Source: Myxococcales bacterium (lineage in GTDB: Bacteria; Myxococcota_A; Bradymonadia; UBA7976; UBA1532). Taken from it: a DNA stretch of 64,000 nucleotides. A model generated the notes under the pieces. That model did not search any database. It had not been told where the DNA came from and saw only the letters and a list, made by a program, of their open reading frames with translations. Below, in pieces: positions 1 through 8,164 of this stretch. Positions within the stretch are counted from its first letter, which is position 1; each line of letters opens with the position of its first letter. The translations under genes and the position numbers were made by a program. The stretch covers positions 1-64,000 of the forward strand of contig PCCS01000012.1 of NCBI GenBank assembly GCA_002731825.1, written 5' to 3'.

Positions 1-1372
1 ATGTGACGTGGGGGTCGGATGTCCCCAGGTAGAGATAAAAGGGTTTGCTCTTATATTTATCGATAAATGATTTGGCCTGTCGCAAGATGGCTCTCGCGTT
101 ATTAGCTCGGCTCTTGCGGATGTTATTGACGAAGACTTTCTTACTAAAGCCCTGGGCGAAATTCCATTTTTGACTGATGTAGCCATTGCTGACATAGCCG
201 CCGCTGAGATAGCCCTGAGTTGTGAAAGCTTCAGCGATAGTCGTGAGCTTGCCGGGTAAGTTTGCTTTGTGATTAATGACCCGATGAACGGCTGGATACG
301 TCCCTGTAAAGAGACTTGCATGACTGGCCTTAGACTCGTTGCCTTGAACCCAGAAGTTTTGGAAGACCGTGCCTTCTTTTGCTAAGGCTTCCAGATTGGG
401 AGTCCTGGGTTTCGGCCTGCGATTCGCATTGCGCTGCTTGTAGACGGAGAGTTTGTCGGCCCGGAGCGTATCGATGAGCCAAAATACCACATGCTTAGGC
501 GCCTTGTTGATGCTGGGTGAACCGGGCGTTCCGCCCGTTAACTGAGCGCCTTGGATGGTTGCGTCCCCAGCACTCCTCAGCATGACTCGAATCGCTTTGT
601 CTGCGTAGCGTGACAGATCCACATTCAGTGTGTTTCCTGAAGAGAGCTTTTTGGGTTTTGACCCATCTGTTTGAGCCCAAATTTGAATGGGGCTACCGGT
701 TGCATTTGCAGTAAAACGGCTGCCCTTTACCGGGACCAAGTACCAGTCTAGGCCCGTTTGCCGAGAGATTCGGAGTGCTGTCAGGTCGCCAATATTAAGG
801 ACATTTTTCAGTGATGACTCGTCCATGGGAAGCTCTGGTGATGTGGCGGATTTGAGGCGCATATAGCGGAGGGCTGCAGCCGTTTTTCGCCCACGATGAG
901 CGACTGTTCGTCGAAAATGAAGCCTGACATGGAGGTCGGATTTTTTGACCAAATTATTGGGCACCTTGATGGTATGGGTTTGCCAGCCAGGCTTGAGCAC
1001 CTTGTGTCCGATTTTCTTACCGGCAACAAAAATGTCGAGTCTTTGGTCTGAACCGAGGGGATCGATCATGAACTCGATAGCCAGGTCCTGATTGGTCAAA
1101 TGGCCACCTGTGGGCAACCATAAGTGACTCTGCAAGCCAGGTATGTAGGCCGCTGCTCGGTTTTTATGAGTTACACCTGTCTTCCACTTACCAGACAAGT
1201 CGCGTGCATACTTTGCAAAACCGATTCGGCTAGCATCGGCGACAGGACCCGAATTTATGATGTGCGCAAAGGGCAGATTTGAGGCAAAATTATAGCCATA
1301 ATTAGACCGCTCAGCCTGTCCTGTTGAGCAGATACCAACAAATAAAATACTCATAAATGCGATGCGATACAT
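1..1372 (-). CDS. Sulfatase-like (alkaline phosphatase superfamily) secreted hydrolase, C-terminus off the window
   Basis: The reading frame is open from an ATG at 1372 to the left edge (457 codons), so the C-terminal part is missing. Residues 1-20 form a signal peptide ending near TGQA, so the product is exported. Residues about 25-290 are an extra N-terminal region of probable beta-sandwich type. The catalytic domain begins with VVFWLIDTLRADKL (metal-binding Asp301), and ESKASHASLFTGTYPA at 346-361 is the sulfatase signature region. The formylglycine position is Ser347 in S-K-A-S-H, not C-x-P-S-R. A second metal-site motif, TSDPH, lies close to the edge. An AGGGAG site precedes the ATG by 6 bases. 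The gene lies 52 bases downstream of moeA, at the end of the envelope operon. The superfamily assignment is firm; sulfatase versus phosphodiesterase or phosphotransferase activity is open. Confidence 0.85.
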   Translation of the reverse strand, partial: MYRIAFMSILFVGICSTGQAERSNYGYNFASNLPFAHIINSGPVADASRIGFAKYARDLSGKWKTGVTHKNRAAAYIPGLQSHLWLPTGGHLTNQDLAIEFMIDPLGSDQRLDIFVAGKKIGHKVLKPGWQTHTIKVPNNLVKKSDLHVRLHFRRTVAHRGRKTAAALRYMRLKSATSPELPMDESSLKNVLNIGDLTALRISRQTGLDWYLVPVKGSRFTANATGSPIQIWAQTDGSKPKKLSSGNTLNVDLSRYADKAIRVMLRSAGDATIQGAQLTGGTPGSPSINKAPKHVVFWLIDTLRADKLSVYKQRNANRRPKPRTPNLEALAKEGTVFQNFWVQGNESKASHASLFTGTYPAVHRVINHKANLPGKLTTIAEAFTTQGYLSGGYVSNGYISQKWNFAQGFSKKVFVNNIRKSRANNARAILRQAKSFIDKYKSKPFYLYLGTSDPHVT

Positions 1373-1424
1373 AATCACTCCCTACTCGTCGTAAGCCGCT
1401 CATAACATCTGATGTGGGTCAATG

Positions 1425-2657
1425 TCAGCCTGATTTGAACTCTTCGGTGTAACCAAGCTCATCGTTGAGGGGTAATACCTCGATTTGAGAGCCCGCTTTC
1501 AATGCATCTTGTCCGACGTCGACCCGCACCAAAACATCCTGTGCCGCGATACTTGTGAGCGCACCACTGGATTGCTTTTCCTCGACACGAACAACCCTCA
1601 GGCCGGCTCTATTCCAGCAACGCCCTCGTCTATATTCGACTCGGCGGCCACCCCTTCGAAGGGGTGCATCGAGTGTGGCCTCAATGAGCGTTTTAAAAAG
1701 AGAGCGGTATCCCTGTAGTTGACGTAAGGCTGGTCGAACAAAAAGCTCAAATGCGACTAACGCACTGACTGGGTTTCCTGGCAGGCCGAAGAACAGTTGT
1801 TGGCCCCTGCGTCCAAAAATGACTGGTTTGCCGGGTTTAACCGCGACCTTATTGAAGCCGAACCCATCCTTGCAGACCTGTTTTATGGCCCCAGCGACGT
1901 GATCAAACTTGCCGACACTCGCCCCGCCGGTGGTAATCACAACATCTGTTTTCTGATCATTTAATGTGGCGTAGATCACCTCAGGGTCGTCCATGAGTGA
2001 GCCCAATCTATGGCTGACTCCACCCGCTGTGTGGACGCAGCCTGCGAGAGCAATGGAGTTCCCATCTATAATTTGCCCCCTCGCCGGCGGCGCGTCTTTT
2101 GGTTCGATCAATTCGTTGCCCGTCGTCAAGATGGCGACCGATGCCTGGCGGTGGACTGGCAGGCTGTCTCGACCTTGAGATGCAGCCAAACTGATGTCGC
2201 CAGCTGTCAGCACTCTGCCTCGGTTCAGGTACGTGTCACCCAACCCTAGGTCAGATCCGCGCTTACGGATGTTTGACCCCAACTGTGGTTTTGTATGGAT
2301 GCGAACTTGACCCTCTTCGATGGTGCAGCTTTCTTGGATGACAACGGTGTCTGCCCCGGGTGGAACCAGTGCACCTGTAAAGATCCGAGCGGCTGTTTTG
2401 GCTTTCAAAGCTCGTTTATGACCATCACCGGCGGCGATTTCGTCTGAGATGACTAAGGCGTGCTCTGGACCGTGGAGGTCTGCCAAACGAAGTGCAAAGC
2501 CATCCATCGCTGAGTTGTCCCAACCCGGCAACGTATACTTTGCAATCAAATCAGCGGCCAACACTCTGCCTACGCTGTCGACGAGGGCACACGCCTCATC
2601 CTCAAGGGGCTGGAGATTTTCAAGAATTAGGGATTGTGCGGTCTCAACGCTGATCAT
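1425..2657 (-). CDS. moeA: Molybdopterin molybdenumtransferase MoeA
   Basis: MoeA inserts molybdate into adenylylated molybdopterin, the last common step of molybdenum cofactor synthesis, in the cytoplasm. The 410-residue product matches the usual MoeA length. It begins MISVETAQSLIL and carries the early motif GWDNSAMDGFA and the MoCF-fold motif VITTGGASVGKFDHV, followed by the glycine/proline segment PGKPVIFG and LPGNPVSALV. The start at 2657 was chosen because the longer frame would run into the lytic transglycosylase gene, whose stop lies at 2662, 4 bases upstream. The gene is therefore probably translationally coupled in the envelope operon, although its function is unrelated to the envelope. 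No moaA, moaC or mogA is seen in the window. Confidence 0.93.
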   Translation of the reverse strand: MISVETAQSLILENLQPLEDEACALVDSVGRVLAADLIAKYTLPGWDNSAMDGFALRLADLHGPEHALVISDEIAAGDGHKRALKAKTAARIFTGALVPPGADTVVIQESCTIEEGQVRIHTKPQLGSNIRKRGSDLGLGDTYLNRGRVLTAGDISLAASQGRDSLPVHRQASVAILTTGNELIEPKDAPPARGQIIDGNSIALAGCVHTAGGVSHRLGSLMDDPEVIYATLNDQKTDVVITTGGASVGKFDHVAGAIKQVCKDGFGFNKVAVKPGKPVIFGRRGQQLFFGLPGNPVSALVAFELFVRPALRQLQGYRSLFKTLIEATLDAPLRRGGRRVEYRRGRCWNRAGLRVVRVEEKQSSGALTSIAAQDVLVRVDVGQDALKAGSQIEVLPLNDELGYTEEFKSG

Positions 2658-2661
2658 GACG

Positions 2662-4503
2662 TCACGGCATGACCAAGTCTTGGCCGACGCGAATGCGTCC
2701 TCGTTTATCGATACGGTTCTTTTTCCTGAGTGCTTTGAGTTTGACGCCAAATTTCCTGGCAATCTTTGAGAGCGTATCACCCTTTTTGACCGTGTATCGT
2801 TTGCCACGGATCTCGACTTTGGGTCTCCGCTTGGCTGCTTTTCCTCTCGGTCGACTGGCGTCACTCACTGGAATTCGAATGGTTTTACCGACCACCATTC
2901 GGATCCGTTTTTTACCCCCGTTTACAGCTCGGATTGCATCGCGGTCGACCTTATACTTACGTGCGATTTTCCTGAGATTGTCGCCCCGTTTAATGGTGTG
3001 CAATTTGATGGTTCGATTCTTAGACCGAGATGAGCGAAGAAACCTTAGGGTTGCTTGTGCGCCGGGCGACCCCGCTTCAACCTTCGTCAGTGAGCTTGGA
3101 TTGACCAGCAATGCTCGACTTCGGTCGAATCCTTTTTTCAAGTAGAGTCTCAAGACCATGCCGCGCTGTACGGGCAGATTGGGGTCTAACCCATTCCACA
3201 TAGCGAGCATGCCGGTGGACACGTCAAAAAAGGCGGCGATTTCGACCAAGGATAAATGCCGTCTTACTGGAAAATAGGCCAATTGCCGACTCGGGTAATT
3301 GAACTTAAGCTTCGGGTCCTGCAGTACGGATAATTTGGGCATCCGATCGGCGCGAGGTGCTCGGCGCGGAACCATGATTTCTAGTCCAGCAGATGGTTCT
3401 TGAGTAGAGATGTTGTTCAAGGCGACCAACGTTGAGCGGGTTATTTGAAACCGATAAGCGATGTCACTCAATCGCTCCCCAAATCGAACGGTGTAAGGTT
3501 GATAAACTCGAGTTTTCCGTTTTTCCAGCTCGACGACCTTGTCCATCAGCCGTTTTACTTTAGACCGAGGCACATTGAGGGCATATCCACCGGGATATGT
3601 CGGTGTAAATCCACGGCGGAGTTCTGGATTTAAATCGGATAGCTGACGATGTTTCATCCCGATCTTCTTAGCGATAGCCGCTAAATCAATGCCGCCTGGT
3701 ACATCGACGCGCACCGGATCAATCGTCGCTGATTTTCTTACTTTGTCGAACTCATAGAGCTCGATATTATGGCCAACAACCATTGCCGCCATAGCACGTG
3801 ATGCATACCATGCAGCGCCTCTGGGAATGGCACCCAACTCCACTAAGCGCCAAAAGTCGTTGGTTCCATTTCGGCGTATGGGTCCGATGATTGCCCCCGG
3901 ACCGGCATTATAGGCCGCAAAGGCTAAGGGCCAGGTACCAAAACGGCGATGAAGGTCTTTGAGTAATTTGGCTGCCGCGTGAGTCGCCTTGACCGGATCT
4001 CGGCGCTCATCAACCCAATCGTCATGGCGAAGTCCATACACACGACCTGCATCCGGCATGAATTGCCATGGGCCCACAGCCCCTGCCCGTGACACTGCAT
4101 CGGGGGAGAATCCACTTTCGATCATGCAAATGTAGATAATTTCTGGTGGCAGCCCGTGGCCCTCTAGAATCGACCGCATCATGACTTCGTATCGACCCAT
4201 ACGCGCGTACCAGCCTGCAAAGGTGTATCGACCTCGCCCCTGCGTGAACTTTCGAATATGGCCCAGTACGGTTTCATTCAGGACGATATCGACGCGTAAA
4301 TTCTTGAGATTGGGCCTGACATTTTTTGTCGATGCGACCGCCACCGAATCATGGGGAGTCGGACGGGTCGTTAGGTCAGCGGGCGCCAAATGTGAGAACC
4401 CTTGGCCTTCTGAGCAAGCGCCCATGCAGAACCTTTGGGATGGGTCATCTCCACTCAGCGGAGCGAACTGGGCCAGTATAATTGTGAGTGTCAGTAATGC
4501 CAT
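2662..4503 (-). CDS. mltD: LysM-containing lytic murein transglycosylase (MltD type)
   Basis: This is an exported peptidoglycan lytic transglycosylase that cleaves MurNAc-GlcNAc bonds with formation of anhydro-MurNAc. The start at 4503 gives a hydrophobic N-terminus (MALLTLTIILAQFAPL) as signal peptide or anchor, without a clear lipobox. The SLT domain carries the catalytic Glu in CMIESGFSPDAVSRAGAVG, followed by GPWQFMPDAG and the AAYNAGPG motif. Four LysM units follow: YTVRFGERLSDIA, a degenerate one near FPVRRHLSLVEIA, HTIKRGDNLRKIA and YTVKKGDTLSKIA, the last ending at the C-terminus. These bind glycan strands. The start overlaps the preceding lipoprotein stop by 13 bases, implying coupled translation. 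The family call is firm; the gene name rests on domain order. Confidence 0.9.
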   Translation of the reverse strand: MALLTLTIILAQFAPLSGDDPSQRFCMGACSEGQGFSHLAPADLTTRPTPHDSVAVASTKNVRPNLKNLRVDIVLNETVLGHIRKFTQGRGRYTFAGWYARMGRYEVMMRSILEGHGLPPEIIYICMIESGFSPDAVSRAGAVGPWQFMPDAGRVYGLRHDDWVDERRDPVKATHAAAKLLKDLHRRFGTWPLAFAAYNAGPGAIIGPIRRNGTNDFWRLVELGAIPRGAAWYASRAMAAMVVGHNIELYEFDKVRKSATIDPVRVDVPGGIDLAAIAKKIGMKHRQLSDLNPELRRGFTPTYPGGYALNVPRSKVKRLMDKVVELEKRKTRVYQPYTVRFGERLSDIAYRFQITRSTLVALNNISTQEPSAGLEIMVPRRAPRADRMPKLSVLQDPKLKFNYPSRQLAYFPVRRHLSLVEIAAFFDVSTGMLAMWNGLDPNLPVQRGMVLRLYLKKGFDRSRALLVNPSSLTKVEAGSPGAQATLRFLRSSRSKNRTIKLHTIKRGDNLRKIARKYKVDRDAIRAVNGGKKRIRMVVGKTIRIPVSDASRPRGKAAKRRPKVEIRGKRYTVKKGDTLSKIARKFGVKLKALRKKNRIDKRGRIRVGQDLVMP

Positions 4504-4883
4504 ATCCACCACTGGTCTTTCACTTTGACGACGGAGCCATCGACCACATTTGCCCGTCGGCCATCGTGATATTCGAAATGGATAGTTCGTCCCGGGAGAC
4601 CACGACGTACCGTAACCGCTTCGCCCACCGTATACCTGACTAAACGCCATGTCTTGAGCCGTGTCCGCTCCCGGGCTCGGTTCTCGTCAAAAATATCACG
4701 CCGCGCTGGGTGAATGAGAAGGGCAAGCTGTCGGAGTTTCTTCCCATTGAAAGCATCGCTAAAGGCGCTGGCCGCCCCCTTAGCTGAGCGGGGTTGATAG
4801 TGGCTGACTTCAGAGACTAAACCGCAGCCACTCATCAAGACACTGGCTACGATGGCACCGACGAAATACACTTTTAACTTCAT
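4491..4883 (-). CDS. Small lipoprotein of unknown function
   Basis: The product is about 130 residues. The N-terminus MKLKVYFVGAIVASV and lipobox LMSGC mark a lipoprotein signal, so the mature protein should be lipid-anchored at the envelope. The rest has the look of a small NTF2-like or SnoaL-like fold (segments FSDAFNGKKLRQLALLIHP and VVKVKDQWWIWHY), but that is only an impression. The ATG at 4883 is preceded by AAGGG; the upstream in-frame ATG at 4901 would overlap the deacetylase gene. The gene overlaps the lytic transglycosylase by 13 bases, so the two are probably made together and may act on the same wall site. Confidence 0.75.
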   Translation of the reverse strand: MKLKVYFVGAIVASVLMSGCGLVSEVSHYQPRSAKGAASAFSDAFNGKKLRQLALLIHPARRDIFDENRARERTRLKTWRLVRYTVGEAVTVRRGLPGRTIHFEYHDGRRANVVDGSVVKVKDQWWIWHY

Positions 4884-4893
4884 GGTCAACCCT

Positions 4894-5811
4894 TCATACA
4901 AATCGGCTTGATAGATGATCTAATCTCACGAATTGGTGGCTCTCTGAGACAGCACTCAAAACATGTTTGAAAATGTTTTTCTTCCGCGTCACATTCACTC
5001 TTAGGTCCGGTTGTACCGCAAGGCGCCCATCGAGGCCATCTTCTGCCAAGCCCAGAAGATCAACCGCATGGAATTCTAAGGTCATATGAGACTGGAATTT
5101 GGTTGCTGCTTGAGTAATTAAAGTTGAGCTGGCTCGACCCAGCGCTGTAAAGGCAGTTCCGATCAATGGGTAGCCTGTGAACACGGAGATTGGGAATTGA
5201 AGTAGTCCTTCGGAACTGCGTCGATACGGGCTGCGAGGACTCATTCGGTAGGGTTGCCTCGGAGCGACGAGCACCTTCGGCGTACCCAGAATACTTTTTG
5301 ATGGTTTGCCTCGTGCGGTCAACCAAGCCATGACAGACGCCTTAGCAACAAAATAAGGTGTACACGGAAAGACGCTCGTGTCGTAGCTATGGCCGGATTG
5401 TTCAACGACGTCGATCAGCTGGCGATTGGTGTTGTATCCAGGCGAACGAAACCCGACGACATCCACACCCGCAGCCTCACTCAGAATGGCTTTACAGCGG
5501 GCGACCTCGTCAAACATGGCGTCTCTGCTTAGCCGGGTTAAATCATAGCGATGGTTTAGTGAATGATTCCCAATTTCATGGCCTAAGTCTGCGACCTCTC
5601 GGATGCGTTTTCGATTGTCACCTAAATCGAGATCTTCACCGATACAATAGAAAGTGGCTTTTATCCCCAGTTCGTCGAAGAGATCGAGGAATCGGGCGAC
5701 GCCAACGTCCCACGCTGCGTTACTTGCCCGTGATTCTTCGAGTCCGTGGATACGGTAGTAATGATGGAGGCTGTCGACGTCTACACCGACACTGGCTGTC
5801 TTAATGGTCAT
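4894..5811 (-). CDS. Polysaccharide deacetylase (NodB/CE4 family)
   Basis: CE4 enzymes remove N- or O-acetyl groups from sugar polymers using a metal held by Asp-His-His. Residues 8-14 (GVDVDSL) stand at the position of the family's catalytic DD motif. HEIGNHSLNHRY gives the H-x3-H metal motif, GFRSPGYN is motif 3, and MTLEFHAVDLLG near residue 250 is the late catalytic-His motif. There is no signal peptide, so it probably acts on a cytoplasmic, lipid-linked precursor, in the manner of exopolysaccharide-locus deacetylases. It shares an ATGA overlap with the upstream glycosyltransferase gene, which supports a joint pathway of sugar transfer followed by deacetylation. The substrate is unknown. 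Confidence 0.88.
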   Translation of the reverse strand: MTIKTASVGVDVDSLHHYYRIHGLEESRASNAAWDVGVARFLDLFDELGIKATFYCIGEDLDLGDNRKRIREVADLGHEIGNHSLNHRYDLTRLSRDAMFDEVARCKAILSEAAGVDVVGFRSPGYNTNRQLIDVVEQSGHSYDTSVFPCTPYFVAKASVMAWLTARGKPSKSILGTPKVLVAPRQPYRMSPRSPYRRSSEGLLQFPISVFTGYPLIGTAFTALGRASSTLITQAATKFQSHMTLEFHAVDLLGLAEDGLDGRLAVQPDLRVNVTRKKNIFKHVLSAVSESHQFVRLDHLSSRFV

Positions 5812-6554
5812 CGCCGCTTCGGGAGATCGCGCCCAAGTCGAATAATGGCCGTCAGTCTGACGATATTTTTCAGAACGTTGGGTACGCGTCGAAATAGATG
5901 AACGGACGGTGGTCGCTTTTCAACGAGGTCGATGGGCACTTCCATCCAGGAATGATCGGAGCGATGTGTCCGCACGACAAATTCACTCGCGAACATGTCT
6001 TTGTCGACCACGCAGTCATTGACGACACCGAGTAGAGCTTCTCGGCGAAACGCCTTTAATCCGTGGGTGTCCGTACCCTTAAAACCGACAGCAACTCGTA
6101 GCATCCCGTTGAGGACCTGGGTTGCAAGCCGACGATAGGCGGGCCGTCGATCTCGTGCGCCTGGCGCTCTTTTACTACCCACGACGAGGTCGCAGCCGTC
6201 TCGCAGATGGGGCAGTGCTTCTCGATAAAAGGTGACGTCGCAGAGATCGATCTCATCGCAAATGACAAATTCGCCGCGGGCCTGCCTAATGCCTTCCCGC
6301 AATGCTTTTCCATAATTTGGTTCACCGATACTAAAGAAGCGAATCTCCGGATGGTCATTCGCAAAGGCGCTCGCGATGTCTACGGTCCGGTCCGTCGAAC
6401 CGTTCTCCGCCACGATGATTTCATAATCGAGGCTCTCATGGCCGAGCTGTCGGACCAAGTCAGACAAGCTCGCCGACAAGATTCCCTCTTCATTGTATAC
6501 GGGTATAACGATGCTGACCTCGGGAGTGGTCTGCCCGTTTTTAGCCTTGGTCAT
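5808..6554 (-). CDS. Family 2 glycosyltransferase
   Basis: This is a GT-A fold nucleotide-sugar transferase of about 248 residues. VSIVIPVYNEEG opens the nucleotide-binding half, EIIVAENGSTDRT follows, and DEIDLCD supplies the acidic DxD-type metal motif. There are no clear membrane helices; the C-terminus is short and basic (GRDLPKRR). The start at 6554 gives a 14-base overlap with the end of the FAD oxidoreductase gene, and the stop overlaps the deacetylase start (ATGA). The longer frame back to 6728 would lie inside the preceding gene and is not used. The order suggests sugar transfer to a lipid carrier, then deacetylation. Donor and acceptor cannot be told from sequence. Confidence 0.88.
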   Translation of the reverse strand: MTKAKNGQTTPEVSIVIPVYNEEGILSASLSDLVRQLGHESLDYEIIVAENGSTDRTVDIASAFANDHPEIRFFSIGEPNYGKALREGIRQARGEFVICDEIDLCDVTFYREALPHLRDGCDLVVGSKRAPGARDRRPAYRRLATQVLNGMLRVAVGFKGTDTHGLKAFRREALLGVVNDCVVDKDMFASEFVVRTHRSDHSWMEVPIDLVEKRPPSVHLFRRVPNVLKNIVRLTAIIRLGRDLPKRR

Positions 6555-7869
6555 GGGTCTTATCCAATATCGCAGTGGCCGTTCGGCGGCCGTCAATGAG
6601 AGCGTCTTCCATACTTGAGTAATTCCAATCGCCGTATCGTCCAATACTAAAGACGCCGACGGCCTGCAACCACTCATGGATGGTGTCACGTGACTGGTGA
6701 TAGTCAAAATCGTAGATGACATACGCATTCTTGATACGTCGCGACTCCATGAATCGGACTTGCTCGGCTGATTTGATCAATCCCATAGCGATCAGACCGG
6801 ACTCAATTTTAGGACGCAACACATCGAGGGGTGTTTCGCGATCAGACAGCTCGATGTAGAGTGATGAACAGCCGTCGGGTGCCATGGCTGGATTTGCATT
6901 ACTAAATGAGCCAACCCGGTACATGGGCCACTCATCTTCAGGAACGTAGATCCAGTGGTCTGGCTGTCCGAGTGGTCCATCGATTCCCACGTTTAAATAG
7001 ACCACTTCGTTTGCAACCAAGCGGCGTCGAGCGGACTCCACCTCACTCGGTTTTTCTTCGATCGCGTCCAGGAAATAAGGGAGAGCCATCGTGTTTATCA
7101 GCCGCTCGAATCGGATTTTTTGGCCATTGTCCAAAGTCACAACTTTGGCGTTTATATCGATTTGAATGACTCGTGATTCAAGCTTTATCTTCTCTCGACC
7201 AATCTCATCGGCCAGTGCGTTTGCAACCGTTTGAATTCCACCACGCTTCGGATAAAGAAATTCAGCATTATAGCCCATCTCGTTATCGTTTACGCCAACG
7301 GCACCGGCGACGATATCGTTCAGCTGGGGTACAGGTACGAACCGTTGGCACCAGCGACTTGTGATGGTGTCCGCCGACACCCCCCATAGTTTTGCGTTGT
7401 ATGGGATCATGAAATGGCGAGCGATTCCCTCCCCAAAGTAAAAGCGGATCCAGTCAGCGAAATTTGGGGGTTCTTCGGTTTCGTCGATACCGTCGCTGCG
7501 TCTGCGATCGGCCTCGATTGCGCCCATGACACATTCGTGAATGACCTCTGCTGGCAGTCCATATGTATTTGCTTGAAAAGGATAGCGGGTATAGACCCCA
7601 TGGGACCAGATCCGACTCATTCGTCGAATCCGAAGGAAGTGGTCATCACCCATTAAGTCTAAGACCATTTTGCGAATGTATGGATCCCGCAAGTGGAGCC
7701 AATGTCCCGTGACATCAAAGGTAAAACCATCGATCTCTTCGCTGCGGGCCTTCCCGCCGACATAGGTCTGACCGTCGACGATCAGGAAGTCTGAATCGCC
7801 CAGATGCAAACCTGTCGATAGGCCAGCAAGGCCTGCACCAATTATCAAGGTATCTGTTTGAGCCGTCAT
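6541..7869 (-). CDS. FAD-dependent oxidoreductase of the amine oxidase / protoporphyrinogen oxidase-like fold
   Basis: The product has 442 residues. An N-terminal Rossmann motif, LIIGAGLAGLSTGLHL, is followed by GGKARSEE, the second FAD contact typical of the amine oxidase, protoporphyrinogen oxidase and UDP-galactopyranose mutase group. FMIPYNAKLWGVSAD in the middle resembles sequences in sugar-mutase and desaturase-like members. The end (VGVFSIGRYGDWNYSSMEDALIDG) is the usual C-terminal FAD-contacting region. The start is an ATG at 7869 with AAGG five bases upstream; a GTG at 7875 overlaps that site. It is the first gene of the envelope operon, so it likely modifies a sugar or lipid that the next two enzymes use. 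The actual reaction is unknown. Confidence 0.82.
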   Translation of the reverse strand: MTAQTDTLIIGAGLAGLSTGLHLGDSDFLIVDGQTYVGGKARSEEIDGFTFDVTGHWLHLRDPYIRKMVLDLMGDDHFLRIRRMSRIWSHGVYTRYPFQANTYGLPAEVIHECVMGAIEADRRRSDGIDETEEPPNFADWIRFYFGEGIARHFMIPYNAKLWGVSADTITSRWCQRFVPVPQLNDIVAGAVGVNDNEMGYNAEFLYPKRGGIQTVANALADEIGREKIKLESRVIQIDINAKVVTLDNGQKIRFERLINTMALPYFLDAIEEKPSEVESARRRLVANEVVYLNVGIDGPLGQPDHWIYVPEDEWPMYRVGSFSNANPAMAPDGCSSLYIELSDRETPLDVLRPKIESGLIAMGLIKSAEQVRFMESRRIKNAYVIYDFDYHQSRDTIHEWLQAVGVFSIGRYGDWNYSSMEDALIDGRRTATAILDKTHDQG

Positions 7870-8164
7870 AGCCACCTTAAGTCAAGACCAGTGGGTCGGG
7901 CGCAGAGTCTATTCGACGGACGTATCTGGGATCAACCTTAGTCTGTATTTACCCTGTTTTTTTAGGCTTTCCCTTTGGCCAATAGATAAATATCGCTCAA
8001 ATCCGCTGCCCCTCAAAGGCTCGACCGTAATGGGCCACCGCAGACAGGCGACTCGTCTTTACTCTTCTCACCATGGGCCGAGTTTGCTTATGCTAGGGCC
8101 GGAGCCGTTCTGCTACAAGAGATAGCTTAAAGGGCGGAGGCGATGTCGAGATGGGTTACGCAAA

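Noticed and set aside
495-1029. Two short minus-strand frames (495-680, 808-1029) as genes
   Set aside because: They are in the wrong frame inside the sulfatase-like gene, whose correct frame is open from 1372 to the window edge.
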